From assembly GCF_001302265.1 (NCBI RefSeq), contig NZ_LHQM01000008.1, positions 1-64,000 of the forward strand: DNA of 64,000 nucleotides, written 5' to 3'. Under the pieces are notes generated by a model that was not told the origin of the DNA, made no database searches, and saw only the letters and a program-made list of their open reading frames with translations. Shown here piece after piece: positions 48,199-57,554 of the stretch (within the stretch, counting starts at the first letter, position 1; every line of letters starts with the position of its first letter). The DNA is from Streptococcus phocae. GTDB taxonomy: Bacteria; Bacillota; Bacilli; Lactobacillales; Streptococcaceae. The translations under genes were made by a program, and so were the position numbers.

Positions 48199-49352
48199 TG
48201 CCAGTAGAAAATCACGCACTACTGTCTGCCTCTAGTGCTCACAGATGGCTCTATTGCCCTATGCTGCCGAGGCTTGAAGCAGGCTATTCTAGCCGGGATA
48301 CAGTATATACCAAAGAGGGCACAAACGCCCATGAGCTTTCAGAAATCAAACTGATGTACAAGTCTGGTAAAATCACCAAGCGTAAATTTAATGCACTGAT
48401 TAAGTCTTTTAAGGAAAACTCAGACTTCTACAACGAAGAGATGGAAGAAATGACGGAGCTTTACACAGATATTGTTATGGAGCACCTAAATGCTTATGAG
48501 GATGCCGAAATTGAACTTGAAAAACGGGTTGATTTTAGCGATTGGGTTCCTGGCGGTTTTGGGACTTCAGATGTTGTCATTTTAGCGGATGGAGTCATTG
48601 AAATTATTGATCTTAAGTATGGTAAAGGAATGGCTGTGTCTGCTAACCAAAACCCGCAGATGGGTTTGTACGCTCTGGGAGCTTATGCTTTCTACGATAT
48701 GGTTTATGACTTTGACCGTATCAAGATGACAATTATTCAGCCGCGTTTAGATTCGGTTAGTTCTGTTGACATTTACGTGGAGGAGTTACTCTACTGGGCA
48801 GATAATGTCGTCTTGCCTATGGCAGCTCAAGCAGACGCAGGGATTGGTGACTGGAACCTAAGTGAAAAAGTATTACAGTGGTCTCCTGTCGCGGCTAAGT
48901 TGGTTCCAAGAGCGCAAGAAAACTGGGAATTGATCGATAAATATGATTATCAAGACCCTATCTATTTATCAGACGAAGCTATCGCAGAGATCCTTGATAA
49001 AGCCTCAGCTATCAAGAAGTGGATTGAGTCGGTTGAAGCTTATGCCCTGAAAGAAGCACTCTCAGGAAAAGAAGTTCCAGGCTATAAGATTGTTGAAGGT
49101 AGAAGCAACCGTGTACTTACTAATAAGGAGGCAGCTGCCGCAATACTTGAGAAAAATGGTTTTGAAGACATCTACAAACCTAAAGAGTTACTAGCGATGG
49201 GAGCGCTAGAGAAGATGGTCGGTAAGAAGCGTTTTGAGGATATGATGGCCTTTATCATTGATAAGCCACAGGGCAAACCTGTCCTTGTTAAAAACAGCGA
49301 CAAGAGACCTGCGTTAAATAGTTTAGAACAAGCAATTAAAGATTTTGAATAG
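48198..49352 (+). CDS. DUF2800 family, RecB/Cas4-like nuclease
   Basis: 384 residues. The PD-(D/E)xK core is visible: GGFGTSDVVILADGVIEIIDLKYGKG, then QMGLYALGAYAF. An N-terminal SASSAHRWLYCPMLPRLE matches the Cas4/RecB-type entry with a cysteine. Family members pair with DUF2815 and are thought to act as a phage exonuclease in recombination. Active against DNA by inference. Confidence 0.87.
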   Translation: MPVENHALLSASSAHRWLYCPMLPRLEAGYSSRDTVYTKEGTNAHELSEIKLMYKSGKITKRKFNALIKSFKENSDFYNEEMEEMTELYTDIVMEHLNAYEDAEIELEKRVDFSDWVPGGFGTSDVVILADGVIEIIDLKYGKGMAVSANQNPQMGLYALGAYAFYDMVYDFDRIKMTIIQPRLDSVSSVDIYVEELLYWADNVVLPMAAQADAGIGDWNLSEKVLQWSPVAAKLVPRAQENWELIDKYDYQDPIYLSDEAIAEILDKASAIKKWIESVEAYALKEALSGKEVPGYKIVEGRSNRVLTNKEAAAAILEKNGFEDIYKPKELLAMGALEKMVGKKRFEDMMAFIIDKPQGKPVLVKNSDKRPALNSLEQAIKDFE

Positions 49353-49364
49353 GAGAAATATATT

Positions 49365-49928
49365 ATGGTAAACACACCCAACACAACTAAAGTAGTGACA
49401 GGCAAAGTACGCTTAAGCTATGTAGCTTTGCTGGAACCTAAGGCATTTGAAGGTCAAGAGGCTAAGTATTCAACAGTTATCTTAATTCCAAAAACAGACA
49501 AAGTCACAATCAAGAAAATTAAAGACGCGCAGAAAGCTGCTTATGAAGCTGCCAAGGACAATAAACTCAAAGGGGTTAAATGGGAGCGCGTTAAAACAAC
49601 GCTTCGTGACGGTGATGAAGAAATGGATACCGAAGAGCACCCAGAGTACGCTGGACACATGTTCATGTCAGTGTCAAGTAAAACTAAACCTCAAATCATT
49701 GATAAGTATAAAAACTTTGTTGATTCCGCAGAAGAAGTCTACTCTGGTGTCTATGCTCGTGTATCACTTAATGCCTATGCTTACAACACAGCAGGAAATA
49801 AAGGCATCTCTTGTGGTCTGAATAATGTTCAGATTGTTGCTAAAGGAGACTACCTTGGCGGTCGTTCGTCAGCTGATGCAGACTTTGACGAGTGGGACGA
49901 AGAAGAGGAAGAAGACGACATTTTATAG
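49365..49928 (+). CDS. DUF2815 family, ssDNA-binding-like protein
   Basis: 187 residues with an OB-fold-like beta-rich body ([31 protein letters not shown]) and an extremely acidic C-terminus ([13 protein letters not shown]), as in single-stranded DNA-binding proteins. Pairs with the DUF2800 nuclease. Confidence 0.85.
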   Translation: MVNTPNTTKVVTGKVRLSYVALLEPKAFEGQEAKYSTVILIPKTDKVTIKKIKDAQKAAYEAAKDNKLKGVKWERVKTTLRDGDEEMDTEEHPEYAGHMFMSVSSKTKPQIIDKYKNFVDSAEEVYSGVYARVSLNAYAYNTAGNKGISCGLNNVQIVAKGDYLGGRSSADADFDEWDEEEEEDDIL

Positions 49929-49970
49929 TAGAGGGCCTCTTTAGAGGCTCCTCATTTTTAAAGGAGAGAC

Positions 49971-51893
49971 ATGAGACATTTAAATATTGATATTGAAACC
50001 TATAGTTCGAATGACATCAAAAATGGGGTTTACAAGTACGCTGACGCAGAAGATTTTGAGATTTTACTTTTCGCTTACTCTATAGATGGCGGAGAAGTAG
50101 AGTGCTTTGATTTGACCAGGCAGTCTCTACCTGAAGACATCAAAGATATGTTATTTGATGATAAGGTCAGAAAGCACGCCTTTAATGCCCAATTCGAAAG
50201 AGTTTGTCTCAGTCGTTACCTCGGCCTACCTTACTATCTAGATCCTTGCCAATGGCAATGCACCATGGTACTGGCCCAAGAGTTGGGCTTGCCTTCAAGC
50301 TTGGAAAAGTGCGCGCTGTATTTAAAATTAGCGCAGGAAAAAGATACCTCGGGTAAAAACTTAATCAGATACTTTTCCCTGCCTTGCAAACCAAGTAAAG
50401 CTAACGGTGGGAGAACTAGAAATTTACCAGAACACGCCCCCGAAAAGTGGCAAATGTTTATTGACTACTGCATACAAGACGTTGTTGTTGAGATGGCAAT
50501 TGCCGAAAAACTAGAGTCAGTTCCTGTGCACGACCGTGAATGGGATTACTACGCCTGTGACCAGAGAATTAACGACAGAGGTGTGGCGCTTGATAAAGAG
50601 TTAGTTGCTTCGGCTTTGTATTGCAAAGATGTTAAGATGGAAAGTTTGTCTGGTGAGCTAAAAGCTATAACAGGGCTTGCTAACCCTAACAGTAGGGCGC
50701 AGCTGTTACCGTGGCTAAAAGAACATGGCTATTCGGCTAATGGGTTGACTAAAGCAGATGTTGAGCAGGAACTTAAGACGGCCGAAGGAGAACTTAAGAG
50801 AGTCTTAGAGCTGAAATTACAGACCGCTATGTCAAGTCTAAAAAAATATGAGGCCATGGAAAGAGCTATGTGCTCAGACGGGCGAGTTCATGGGCTACTT
50901 CAATTTTATGGGGCTAGTCGGACAGGAAGATGGGCGGGTAGGGTTGTCCAAGTACAGAACTTAGCTAGGAATTATATAAAGGACCTAGATGATGCCAGAG
51001 AGTATGTTAAAAAGCGTGATATTGATGCTGTGGAGATTTTATACGATAGCCTTAACGACACTTTAAAGCAGCTCGTACGAACGGCGCTCGTGGCTAAAGG
51101 TGGTTGTACCTTCTACGTCTCTGACTTCTCAGCGATTGAGGCTAGAGTGATTGCGTGGTTTGCTGAAGAGCAGTGGAGGCTTGACGTGTTTTCAACGCAT
51201 GGGAAAATCTACGAGGCGTCCGCTAGTCAGATGTTCGGAATTCCAATTGAGAAGATTGACAAGGAACTGCGCCAAAAAGGCAAAATCTCGGAGCTAGCCC
51301 TTGGCTACCAAGGAGGTCCTGGAGCGCTTAAGCAGATGGGAGCTCTTAACATGGGAGTTAAGGAAGAGGAACTCCAAGGGCTAGTTGATGACTGGCGCAG
51401 GGCTAATAAAAAGATTGTCCAATTTTGGAAAGATGTGCAGAGAGCTGCTATCAAAGCCATTAAATCGAGAGCACCAATAAAACTGAGGAAACTAAGATTT
51501 AGATACCGTAAAGGTTTCCTCTTTATAACATTGCCTAGCGGTAGGAATTTAGCTTATGCAAGAGCTAAGGTTGAGCCGGGCGACTATGGAGACAAAATCG
51601 TCTATGAGGGCCAAGGAGATAAGGCCTACTTCACAGCGCAAGAGACTTACGGCGGTAAGCTTGTCGAAAATATCGTTCAGGCGACAGCTAGGGATATTCT
51701 AGCCGAAGCGCTTCTGAGAATTGAAGCTGCAGGCCATGGTGTTGTTTTCCACGTTCATGATGAGGCTATTATCGAAGGATCAGGCCTGACAATCGAAGAA
51801 GTTAATGAATTGATGGCGCAGGCTCCTGAATGGGCGGAAGGTCTTCCTTTAAATAGTGAGGGCTACATAACAAAGTATTATATGAAGGATTAG
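49971..51893 (+). CDS. Phage DNA polymerase, family A
   Basis: 640 residues. N-terminal 3'-5' exonuclease (NIDIETYSSNDIK, CIQDVVVEMAIAEKL), C-terminal polymerase with motif A (YVSDFSAIEARVIAWF), motif B (RQKGKISELALGYQGG) and motif C (FHVHDEAIIEG). A phage-encoded replicative enzyme. Starts after AAAGGAGAG; 3 bp to the next gene. Confidence 0.95.
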   Translation: MRHLNIDIETYSSNDIKNGVYKYADAEDFEILLFAYSIDGGEVECFDLTRQSLPEDIKDMLFDDKVRKHAFNAQFERVCLSRYLGLPYYLDPCQWQCTMVLAQELGLPSSLEKCALYLKLAQEKDTSGKNLIRYFSLPCKPSKANGGRTRNLPEHAPEKWQMFIDYCIQDVVVEMAIAEKLESVPVHDREWDYYACDQRINDRGVALDKELVASALYCKDVKMESLSGELKAITGLANPNSRAQLLPWLKEHGYSANGLTKADVEQELKTAEGELKRVLELKLQTAMSSLKKYEAMERAMCSDGRVHGLLQFYGASRTGRWAGRVVQVQNLARNYIKDLDDAREYVKKRDIDAVEILYDSLNDTLKQLVRTALVAKGGCTFYVSDFSAIEARVIAWFAEEQWRLDVFSTHGKIYEASASQMFGIPIEKIDKELRQKGKISELALGYQGGPGALKQMGALNMGVKEEELQGLVDDWRRANKKIVQFWKDVQRAAIKAIKSRAPIKLRKLRFRYRKGFLFITLPSGRNLAYARAKVEPGDYGDKIVYEGQGDKAYFTAQETYGGKLVENIVQATARDILAEALLRIEAAGHGVVFHVHDEAIIEGSGLTIEEVNELMAQAPEWAEGLPLNSEGYITKYYMKD

Positions 51894-51895
51894 AG

Positions 51896-54280
51896 ATGAA
51901 GCAAGAAAAACTAACAGTAAAGTATTCTCCCCTGCAAGAGCTTCATATCGCAACAGGTAGTTCACGAACAGCTAAGACGTGGAAAAACATCACGTTAACT
52001 TGGCAGGAGCTTATTGAGAGGTTAGAGAAACCTACAGTCACCCAAGAAACGTTTGCGGAGTACCAGAAGATGTCTCGGGCGGAAAAAGGGCAAGCAAAAG
52101 ACGTAGGGGGCTTTGTCGGTGGGTGGCTAAAGCAAGGTAAACGGAAAAATGAAAACGTTCAAAGTAGGTCCTTGGTTGCGCTTGACGCAGATAGTCCAAG
52201 TAAAGATTTCCTAGATAGACTAGACCTGCTTGCGGATTATGCCTACGTACTCTACAGTACCCACAGCCATTCAAAAAAAGCTGCTAAGTACCGCCTTATT
52301 ATTCCTACAGACCGTTTAATGATGCCTGATGAGTATGAGCCAGTCGCTAGATATTTGGCTAATCAACTAGGCATGTCAAACTTTGATGACACGACTTATC
52401 AAAGTGTACGCTTGATGTTCTGGCCGAGCCACTCAAGGGACGCTGATTTTATATTTAAATATAACGACGAGGCCTTTTTAAGCGTTGATGAGGTGCTTGA
52501 TACCTACCCGGACTGGCATGGCTCAAGCTTCTGGCCAGAAAGTCCGACGCACGCTGTTAAAAGACAGCGTGAAGCTAAAAAACAAGGTGACCCGCTTAGT
52601 AAAAAAGGGCTTATTGGAGCCTTTTGTCGTAACTATGACATTAGGCAAGCCATTGCAACGTTCTTACCTGAGGTTTATGAAGAAGGAACAACCCCTGATA
52701 GGTACACATACACTGAGGGCTCAACCGCAAATGGCTTAGTCATCTATGATGATGTCTTCGCTTATAGCCATCACGGGACAGATCCCGTGGGGGATACGCT
52801 TGTAAATGCATACGACCTTGTTCGTATCCATAAATTTGGAGAGCAAGATAGCGATGCTAAAGATAATACCCCTACTAATAAGCTGCCATCAAGTAAAGCG
52901 ATGAATGCTTTTGTCTCTGACTTACCCGAAATTAAAGACTATTTAATGGCTGAGGCTTTAGGCGATTTCGACGAAGAGTTACCAGTCGAAGATGACAGAA
53001 GTTGGCTTAAGATTGACGAGAGGGGCGAACCTGAGGTCAATAGCTATTTGCTAGCAACACAGATTATTAAGGAGGTTCCGATTTATTGGGATGGTTTAGA
53101 ATTTCTACGCTATGACGCTAAAAAAGGCATCTGGCTACCAAACGCAGAGGAGTATCTGAAGAGCTATATCTCAACTAAGAAACTCGGTAAAATCACTAAG
53201 ATTAGGCACATTAGCGAAACCGTTGTAGCGATTAAAGCACAGGCTTTCTCAAGCGAAGTGTTTACCGAGAGTGATCTTAATAAGATAGTGTTAGCGAACG
53301 GAGTCTATGACCTGAGGGATAACAGTTTTAAGACTAAGTTTGATCCAGAATTGCATGCAAGGTCAAGCCATCCCGTTACCTATGATCCCGAGGCAACCTG
53401 TGAAACTTTTGAGGGTTTTCTTAAGGAGACCGTCGGAGCTGAAAATATAGATTTCATCTTTGAGTGGTTCGGCTATAACTTTTATCGTGAATATGCTATT
53501 CAAAAAATGCTATTCATCTACGGCAGCGGCGGTACGGGTAAATCAACACTGATTAATATTTTACGTGAAATGATAGGTGCTGATAATTATTCAGCCGTGA
53601 CACTGCAGTACCTGATGCAAGAACGCTTTGCAAAAATCGGCTTATATCGCAAGACCGCCAACTTCGACACCGATGCTAAACCTCAATACTTAGCAGATGG
53701 TGCAACGCTTAAAATGTTGACGGGAGAAGATACTATTCACGCAGACCGTAAGAATAAAGAGCCGATTAACTTTTACAATTATGCTAAGCTGTCTTTTGCC
53801 ATGAATGAGCTCCCACCTATGCGAGATTTCAGCGGGGGACTTAAGCGCCGTATGATGATCCTCGAGATGAACAAGGTTTTAACGCAGGAGGTTAAGGTAA
53901 AATACCCACTAGATAAGATTATGAGTGAGGTGCCCGGTATCTTTAACAGAGCGATGGAGGGGCTTAGAAAGGCCTTAAGTAAGAGAGATTTCAGTATTAG
54001 TGCCAGCATGAGGTCAAGTGTCGAGAAATGGGAAAAAGGCAACGATGTCGTGGCTATGTTCCTTGAAGACGAGTGTGAACTTGGTGAAGACTTCAAGGTT
54101 CCTGTTAGGGACGTCTATCCAGCCTATAGGTTCTATTGTCAGGATTCAGGCTACAAACCTTTGGCAAAAAATGCATTTAACCACCGGCTAAGAGAGCTAA
54201 ATTATGAAAATAAAAACGTTAAATCAGGTGGAAAGCAAGCCAAAAATTGGGTCGGTTTTAAGTTAAAAAGTGAGCTTTAG
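51896..54280 (+). CDS. Phage primase-helicase (D5/VirE-like)
   Basis: 794 residues. N-terminal primase-polymerase-like part (SLVALDADSPSKDFLDRL, YVLYSTHSHSKKAAKYRLI), C-terminal SF3-type helicase with Walker A GSGGTGKST (near residue 543) and DTDAKPQYLADGATLK. Primes and unwinds at the phage origin; the AT-rich region with repeated GGTAACC motifs lies immediately downstream. Confidence 0.9.
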   Translation: MKQEKLTVKYSPLQELHIATGSSRTAKTWKNITLTWQELIERLEKPTVTQETFAEYQKMSRAEKGQAKDVGGFVGGWLKQGKRKNENVQSRSLVALDADSPSKDFLDRLDLLADYAYVLYSTHSHSKKAAKYRLIIPTDRLMMPDEYEPVARYLANQLGMSNFDDTTYQSVRLMFWPSHSRDADFIFKYNDEAFLSVDEVLDTYPDWHGSSFWPESPTHAVKRQREAKKQGDPLSKKGLIGAFCRNYDIRQAIATFLPEVYEEGTTPDRYTYTEGSTANGLVIYDDVFAYSHHGTDPVGDTLVNAYDLVRIHKFGEQDSDAKDNTPTNKLPSSKAMNAFVSDLPEIKDYLMAEALGDFDEELPVEDDRSWLKIDERGEPEVNSYLLATQIIKEVPIYWDGLEFLRYDAKKGIWLPNAEEYLKSYISTKKLGKITKIRHISETVVAIKAQAFSSEVFTESDLNKIVLANGVYDLRDNSFKTKFDPELHARSSHPVTYDPEATCETFEGFLKETVGAENIDFIFEWFGYNFYREYAIQKMLFIYGSGGTGKSTLINILREMIGADNYSAVTLQYLMQERFAKIGLYRKTANFDTDAKPQYLADGATLKMLTGEDTIHADRKNKEPINFYNYAKLSFAMNELPPMRDFSGGLKRRMMILEMNKVLTQEVKVKYPLDKIMSEVPGIFNRAMEGLRKALSKRDFSISASMRSSVEKWEKGNDVVAMFLEDECELGEDFKVPVRDVYPAYRFYCQDSGYKPLAKNAFNHRLRELNYENKNVKSGGKQAKNWVGFKLKSEL

Positions 54281-54640
54281 GGGTTACTTTTTTGGGATTA
54301 GAGTTTGGTAACCCTAGAAAAAAGTTACCAAGTTACCGGTTTTTCAAACTTTAAAAATAAAAAATTTAAAAATAATTTTAAAAAAACCAAAACTAAATTG
54401 GAAAAATCGGTAACTTAGTAACTCGACCCTTAGAAATGGGTTCGAAAAGTAGCCCTGGTAGCTTTTTGGTAGCCCTAAGAAGCCTTTCATAGCAATATCT
54501 TAGCCCCTATGGTTACCAATCTACCACTTTTCTTCTATTAACTTAAATATAAATATAAAAAATAAATATATATAAAATAAGGCATATATAAAACACATAT
54601 ATAAAAAAGAGAAAGTAAGTTGAAAAAAACGGTAACCCTG
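54281..54640. other. AT-rich, iteron-bearing region, candidate phage replication origin
   Basis: No gene for 385 bp. The core motif GGTAACC/GGTTACC or its six-base form occurs at 54282, 54307, 54324, 54332, 54409, 54511 and 54631 in both orientations. The stretch 54541-54612 is almost pure A+T with ATATATAA repeats. Short motifs flanking an easily melted region behind the primase-helicase gene are typical of origins. Confidence 0.5.
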
Positions 54641-54665
54641 ACCTTTATTGACTAAAGGAGGAAAG

Positions 54666-54941
54666 ATGAGGACTGAAAAAGACATTGAAAATTATTTGAA
54701 AAAGAAAACAAAAGGGCTGTGTTTAAAATTCACCAGTCCGGGGGCGATAGGAGTGCCTGATAGAATTGTTGTCATGAATACGGGAACTTTTTTTGTAGAG
54801 GTCAAAGCTCCAGGTAAAAAACCAAGACCCAGCCAAGTTGCAATGCACAAAAAAATAAAAGAGGCCGGTCAACATGTTTGGGTTGTTGACTCCTACGAAT
54901 CAGTTGATCAAGCTTTACGAGAAATGGAGAATTGGGTGTGA
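54666..54941 (+). CDS. VRR-NUC domain endonuclease
   Basis: 91 residues from the ATG after AAAGGAGGAAAG. Compact nuclease with VPDRIVVMNTGTFFVEVKAPGKKPRPSQ (Asp, Glu-x-Lys). VRR-NUC proteins occur beside phage SNF2-type helicases and cut branched or flap DNA. GTGA overlap with the helicase gene. Confidence 0.92.
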   Translation: MRTEKDIENYLKKKTKGLCLKFTSPGAIGVPDRIVVMNTGTFFVEVKAPGKKPRPSQVAMHKKIKEAGQHVWVVDSYESVDQALREMENWV

Positions 54942-56251
54942 GACTGCACGAATACCAAGAATACGCTAAGACATGGATAGTAGAGCACCCCTATTGTGGG
55001 CTTTTACTTGACATGGGCCTTGGTAAAACGCTGACAACACTATCAGCGATAGATGAGATTCAAAATATTTTTTCCGAGGATCATAAGATTTTAATCATAG
55101 CCCCTAAAAAAGTGGCGGAAGAAACGTGGTCAACGGAGATTGAGAAATGGCATTTTGATTTCACCTACTCTAAAGTTTTGGGGAGTGAGGGAAAACGAAT
55201 TGAAGCCTTAGAAACAGAAGCCGATATCTATTTGATTAATCGTGAGAATGTTACCTGGCTTGTTGAATACTACAAGACTAAATGGCCGTTTACCTTTGTG
55301 GTTATTGATGAGCTGTCAAGCTTTAAGTCTAGTAAGTCAAAACGGTTTAGGGCTTTGCGAAAAGTTAGACCGAAAGTCCAACGCCTTGTAGGACTAACAG
55401 GAACCCCAGCGCCTAACAGTTTGATTGATTTGTGGCCGCAGATCTATCTGATGGACAGAGGCGATAGACTTGAGACGAGCCAGACTCGATTTAAAGACAA
55501 GTATTTTGTTCCTGATAAGCGTAATGGTCCAATCATTTACAGCTGGGCACTTAGGGATGGTGCAGAAGCAGAAATCTATAACAAGATTGAGGATATCTGT
55601 ATCAGCATGAAAGCTAAAGACTATCTCAAGATACCACCACGAATCAACAACGTTGTATCGGTTAAGTTGTCTGATATGAAAGCCTACAAACAACTTGAAG
55701 CTGATTTGGTTCTGGAGTTTAGGGATAAGGAAATATCTGCGGCCAACTCTGCGGTTTTGGCCAATAAATTACTTCAAATGGCTAATGGCGCTATCTATGA
55801 TGATGATAAAACAACAGTTGCTATACACGACGACAAACTTGACGCGCTTGAGAATGTCGTTGAAGAAAGCCAAGGCCAGCCAATCTTAGTTTTTTTCCAG
55901 TATCAACATGATCTTGAAAGACTTAAGAAACGATTCCCTCAGGCTGAAGAGTTGACGTCAGTTGACAAGTGGAATTCCGGAAAAATACCAATTCTTCTGT
56001 GTCACCCACAGTCAGCCGGACATGGGCTTAATCTGCAAAAAGGCGGGCATATTATTGTTTGGTTTGGGCTAACATGGAGTCTTGAATATTATCAACAAGC
56101 TAATGCCAGATTAGATAGACAAGGGCAGACAGAACCCGTTATTGTGCACCACATTATTGCAGAAAATACAGTTGATGAAAAAGTACTTAGGCTTTTACAA
56201 GGCAAAGAAAAAAACAAAATGCACTGCTTGAAGCAGTCAAGGCGCAGTTAG
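54938..56251 (+). CDS. SNF2-family phage helicase, with candidate -1 frameshift near the end
   Basis: 437 residues in the zero frame from GTG (54938). Walker A LLLDMGLGKTLTTL, DEAH-equivalent VVIDELSSFKS, motif III LTGTPAPNS, motif VI QANARLDRQGQT. The zero-frame ending (NKMHCLKQSRRS) is not what I expect for this family. At 56209-56215 lies A AAA AAC in the right register; a -1 shift gives NQNALLEAVKAQLGV and stops at 56257-56259, directly before an ATG (TAGATG). Either programmed slippage or a 1-nt loss in the A-run explains this. Confidence 0.88.
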   Translation: MRLHEYQEYAKTWIVEHPYCGLLLDMGLGKTLTTLSAIDEIQNIFSEDHKILIIAPKKVAEETWSTEIEKWHFDFTYSKVLGSEGKRIEALETEADIYLINRENVTWLVEYYKTKWPFTFVVIDELSSFKSSKSKRFRALRKVRPKVQRLVGLTGTPAPNSLIDLWPQIYLMDRGDRLETSQTRFKDKYFVPDKRNGPIIYSWALRDGAEAEIYNKIEDICISMKAKDYLKIPPRINNVVSVKLSDMKAYKQLEADLVLEFRDKEISAANSAVLANKLLQMANGAIYDDDKTTVAIHDDKLDALENVVEESQGQPILVFFQYQHDLERLKKRFPQAEELTSVDKWNSGKIPILLCHPQSAGHGLNLQKGGHIIVWFGLTWSLEYYQQANARLDRQGQTEPVIVHHIIAENTVDEKVLRLLQGKEKNKMHCLKQSRRS

Positions 56252-56259
56252 GAGTCTAG

Positions 56260-56409
56260 ATGAAAAAAGAATATGTCGTTAGAATCTACACAGGTAGAGA
56301 AAAGAATTTTGAATAGAAAACCTTTACGCGAAAAGCGGACATGTTGAAGTTTTGGAATTCTTGCGAAGCAACAGTTAAAGAAAAATATACTAGGGAGTGG
56401 AAAAAATGA
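56260..56409 (+). pseudogene. Remnant of a small phage gene
   Basis: ATG at 56260 opens MKKEYVVRIYTGREKNFE and stops after 18 codons. Two further pieces in other frames (ENLYAKSGHVEVLEF; EATVKEKYTREWKK) complete what looks like one ~45-residue protein ending at 56409. Either a decayed gene or chance; confidence is low. Confidence 0.4.
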
Positions 56410-56600
56410 AGATTGAAGTTTTTTTAAAAAAAGGTCCTACTAAGAGCATTTTTAATTATGCTGATGAAATTGATGTCGATGAAGTAATTGGTGCAATAGA
56501 AAATAACGATGTCATTGCTCTAGATGGAAAAAACAACACAGTTATTATACCCAAGCATAGTATTTCTCACGTAATTATTCATAAAGAGGTAACGGAATGA
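56406..56600 (+). CDS. Hypothetical phage protein
   Basis: 64 residues from the ATG 8 bp behind GGGAG (a GTG three codons earlier is also possible). Beta-rich with a DVDEVIGAIENNDVIALDG core and HSISHVIIHKE. Not recognised. Overlaps the late regulator gene by 4 bp. Confidence 0.65.
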   Translation: MKIEVFLKKGPTKSIFNYADEIDVDEVIGAIENNDVIALDGKNNTVIIPKHSISHVIIHKEVTE

Positions 56601-57013
56601 ACAGGTTATCTAACGCACAGTTAAAGGCTTTTGATGAGTGGCTGTTTGATTATCGTTTTATTGATAACAAGATTGCACTTCGAAAACTCGAGCTACAAAC
56701 TGATATGAATACTGAAGTAGATAAAAATATTGGTGGCGGAAGATCAAATTTTGTTTCAAAAGTTACTGAGGATGTGGTCTCAAGGTGGGATTCAGATAGA
56801 GAACTAAAGGGTCTATCCAATTTCAAAGAGGCGGTTATTGCAACGCTAAATCTTTTGGATGAAGAGCTAACTGATATTTTTAATCTTAGGTGGGGCGTTG
56901 GCTCAAGCAACACTTGGGAAGAGATTGCCTACACAAGACATCTGTCGCGTAAGTCTATTTACCGCAAAAGAGAGCGGATTTTAGAAATATTTTCCAAAAA
57001 AATAGGAATGTGA
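56597..57013 (+). CDS. RinA/ArpU-type phage late-gene regulator
   Basis: 138 residues. A sigma-70 region-4-like C-terminus (ELTDIFNLRWGVGSSNTWEEI followed by LSRKSIYRKRERILEIFSK) and a helical N-terminal half, as in DUF722/RinA and ArpU proteins. These switch on packaging and head genes; the terminase genes begin ~110 bp downstream. Binding to the dyad at 57032-57049 is inferred. Confidence 0.82.
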   Translation: MNRLSNAQLKAFDEWLFDYRFIDNKIALRKLELQTDMNTEVDKNIGGGRSNFVSKVTEDVVSRWDSDRELKGLSNFKEAVIATLNLLDEELTDIFNLRWGVGSSNTWEEIAYTRHLSRKSIYRKRERILEIFSKKIGM

Positions 57014-57030
57014 CACAAAAATGTATGGAA

Positions 57031-57099
57031 TTGTCATCTTTTTGATGATAAATTGATAGTATGAGTTTAAAGGTAAGGCAGATAGTCTCTTGCCTTTTT
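57031..57099 (+). promoter_or_regulatory. Late-gene control region before terS
   Basis: TTGTCA (57031-57036) with the dyad TCATC-TTTTT-GATGA (57034-57048). It is followed by a terminator-like hairpin AAGGCA (57075-57080) / TGCCTT (57091-57096) and T5. A transcription stop or attenuator just before the terminase genes fits control by the RinA/ArpU-like protein. Confidence 0.5.
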
Positions 57100-57122
57100 A
57101 TCATGCTTGGAGGTGATGGAAA

Positions 57123-57554
57123 ATAGGTAAATTAACATTAAAACAAAAGCGTTTTGCAGATGAGTACATCATCTCAGCTAACGCAACAGCAGCGGCTATT
57201 AAAGCAGGGTATAGTAAAAAGACAGCAAGGTCAATAGGTCAAGAAAACTTGACCAAACCTGACATTAAAGCTTATATAGATGAGCGGCTTGAAAAACTTG
57301 AATCTGAAAAGATTGCAACTCAAGAAGAAGTCCTACAATATCTCACTTCAATCATGCGAGGAGATCAACAAGAAAAGACGCTCATTAGCATTGGCGAGCT
57401 TGGTCAAGAAATTGTAGATATTGATGTTGGTGCCAAGGATAGAATCAAGGCTGCAGAGCTGTTAGGCAAACGGTACAGATTATTCACTGAAAAGGTTGAA
57501 ATGGATGTCAGTTCAGATGTAACCATTAACGTAGGTGAGTGGGATGACGACTAA
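57123..57554 (+). CDS. terS: Terminase small subunit, possible AUA start
   Basis: 143 residues if it starts at ATA (57123): IGKLTLKQKRFADEYI is the usual beginning of this family, followed by the helix-turn-helix ANATAAAIKAGYSKKTARSI. GGAGG (57109-57113) is 9 bp upstream, ideal spacing. The only ordinary start downstream in frame (ATG 57249 region) would remove the DNA-binding domain. Recognises pac/cos DNA and passes it to TerL. See findings for the start-codon question. Confidence 0.85.
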   Translation: MGKLTLKQKRFADEYIISANATAAAIKAGYSKKTARSIGQENLTKPDIKAYIDERLEKLESEKIATQEEVLQYLTSIMRGDQQEKTLISIGELGQEIVDIDVGAKDRIKAAELLGKRYRLFTEKVEMDVSSDVTINVGEWDDD

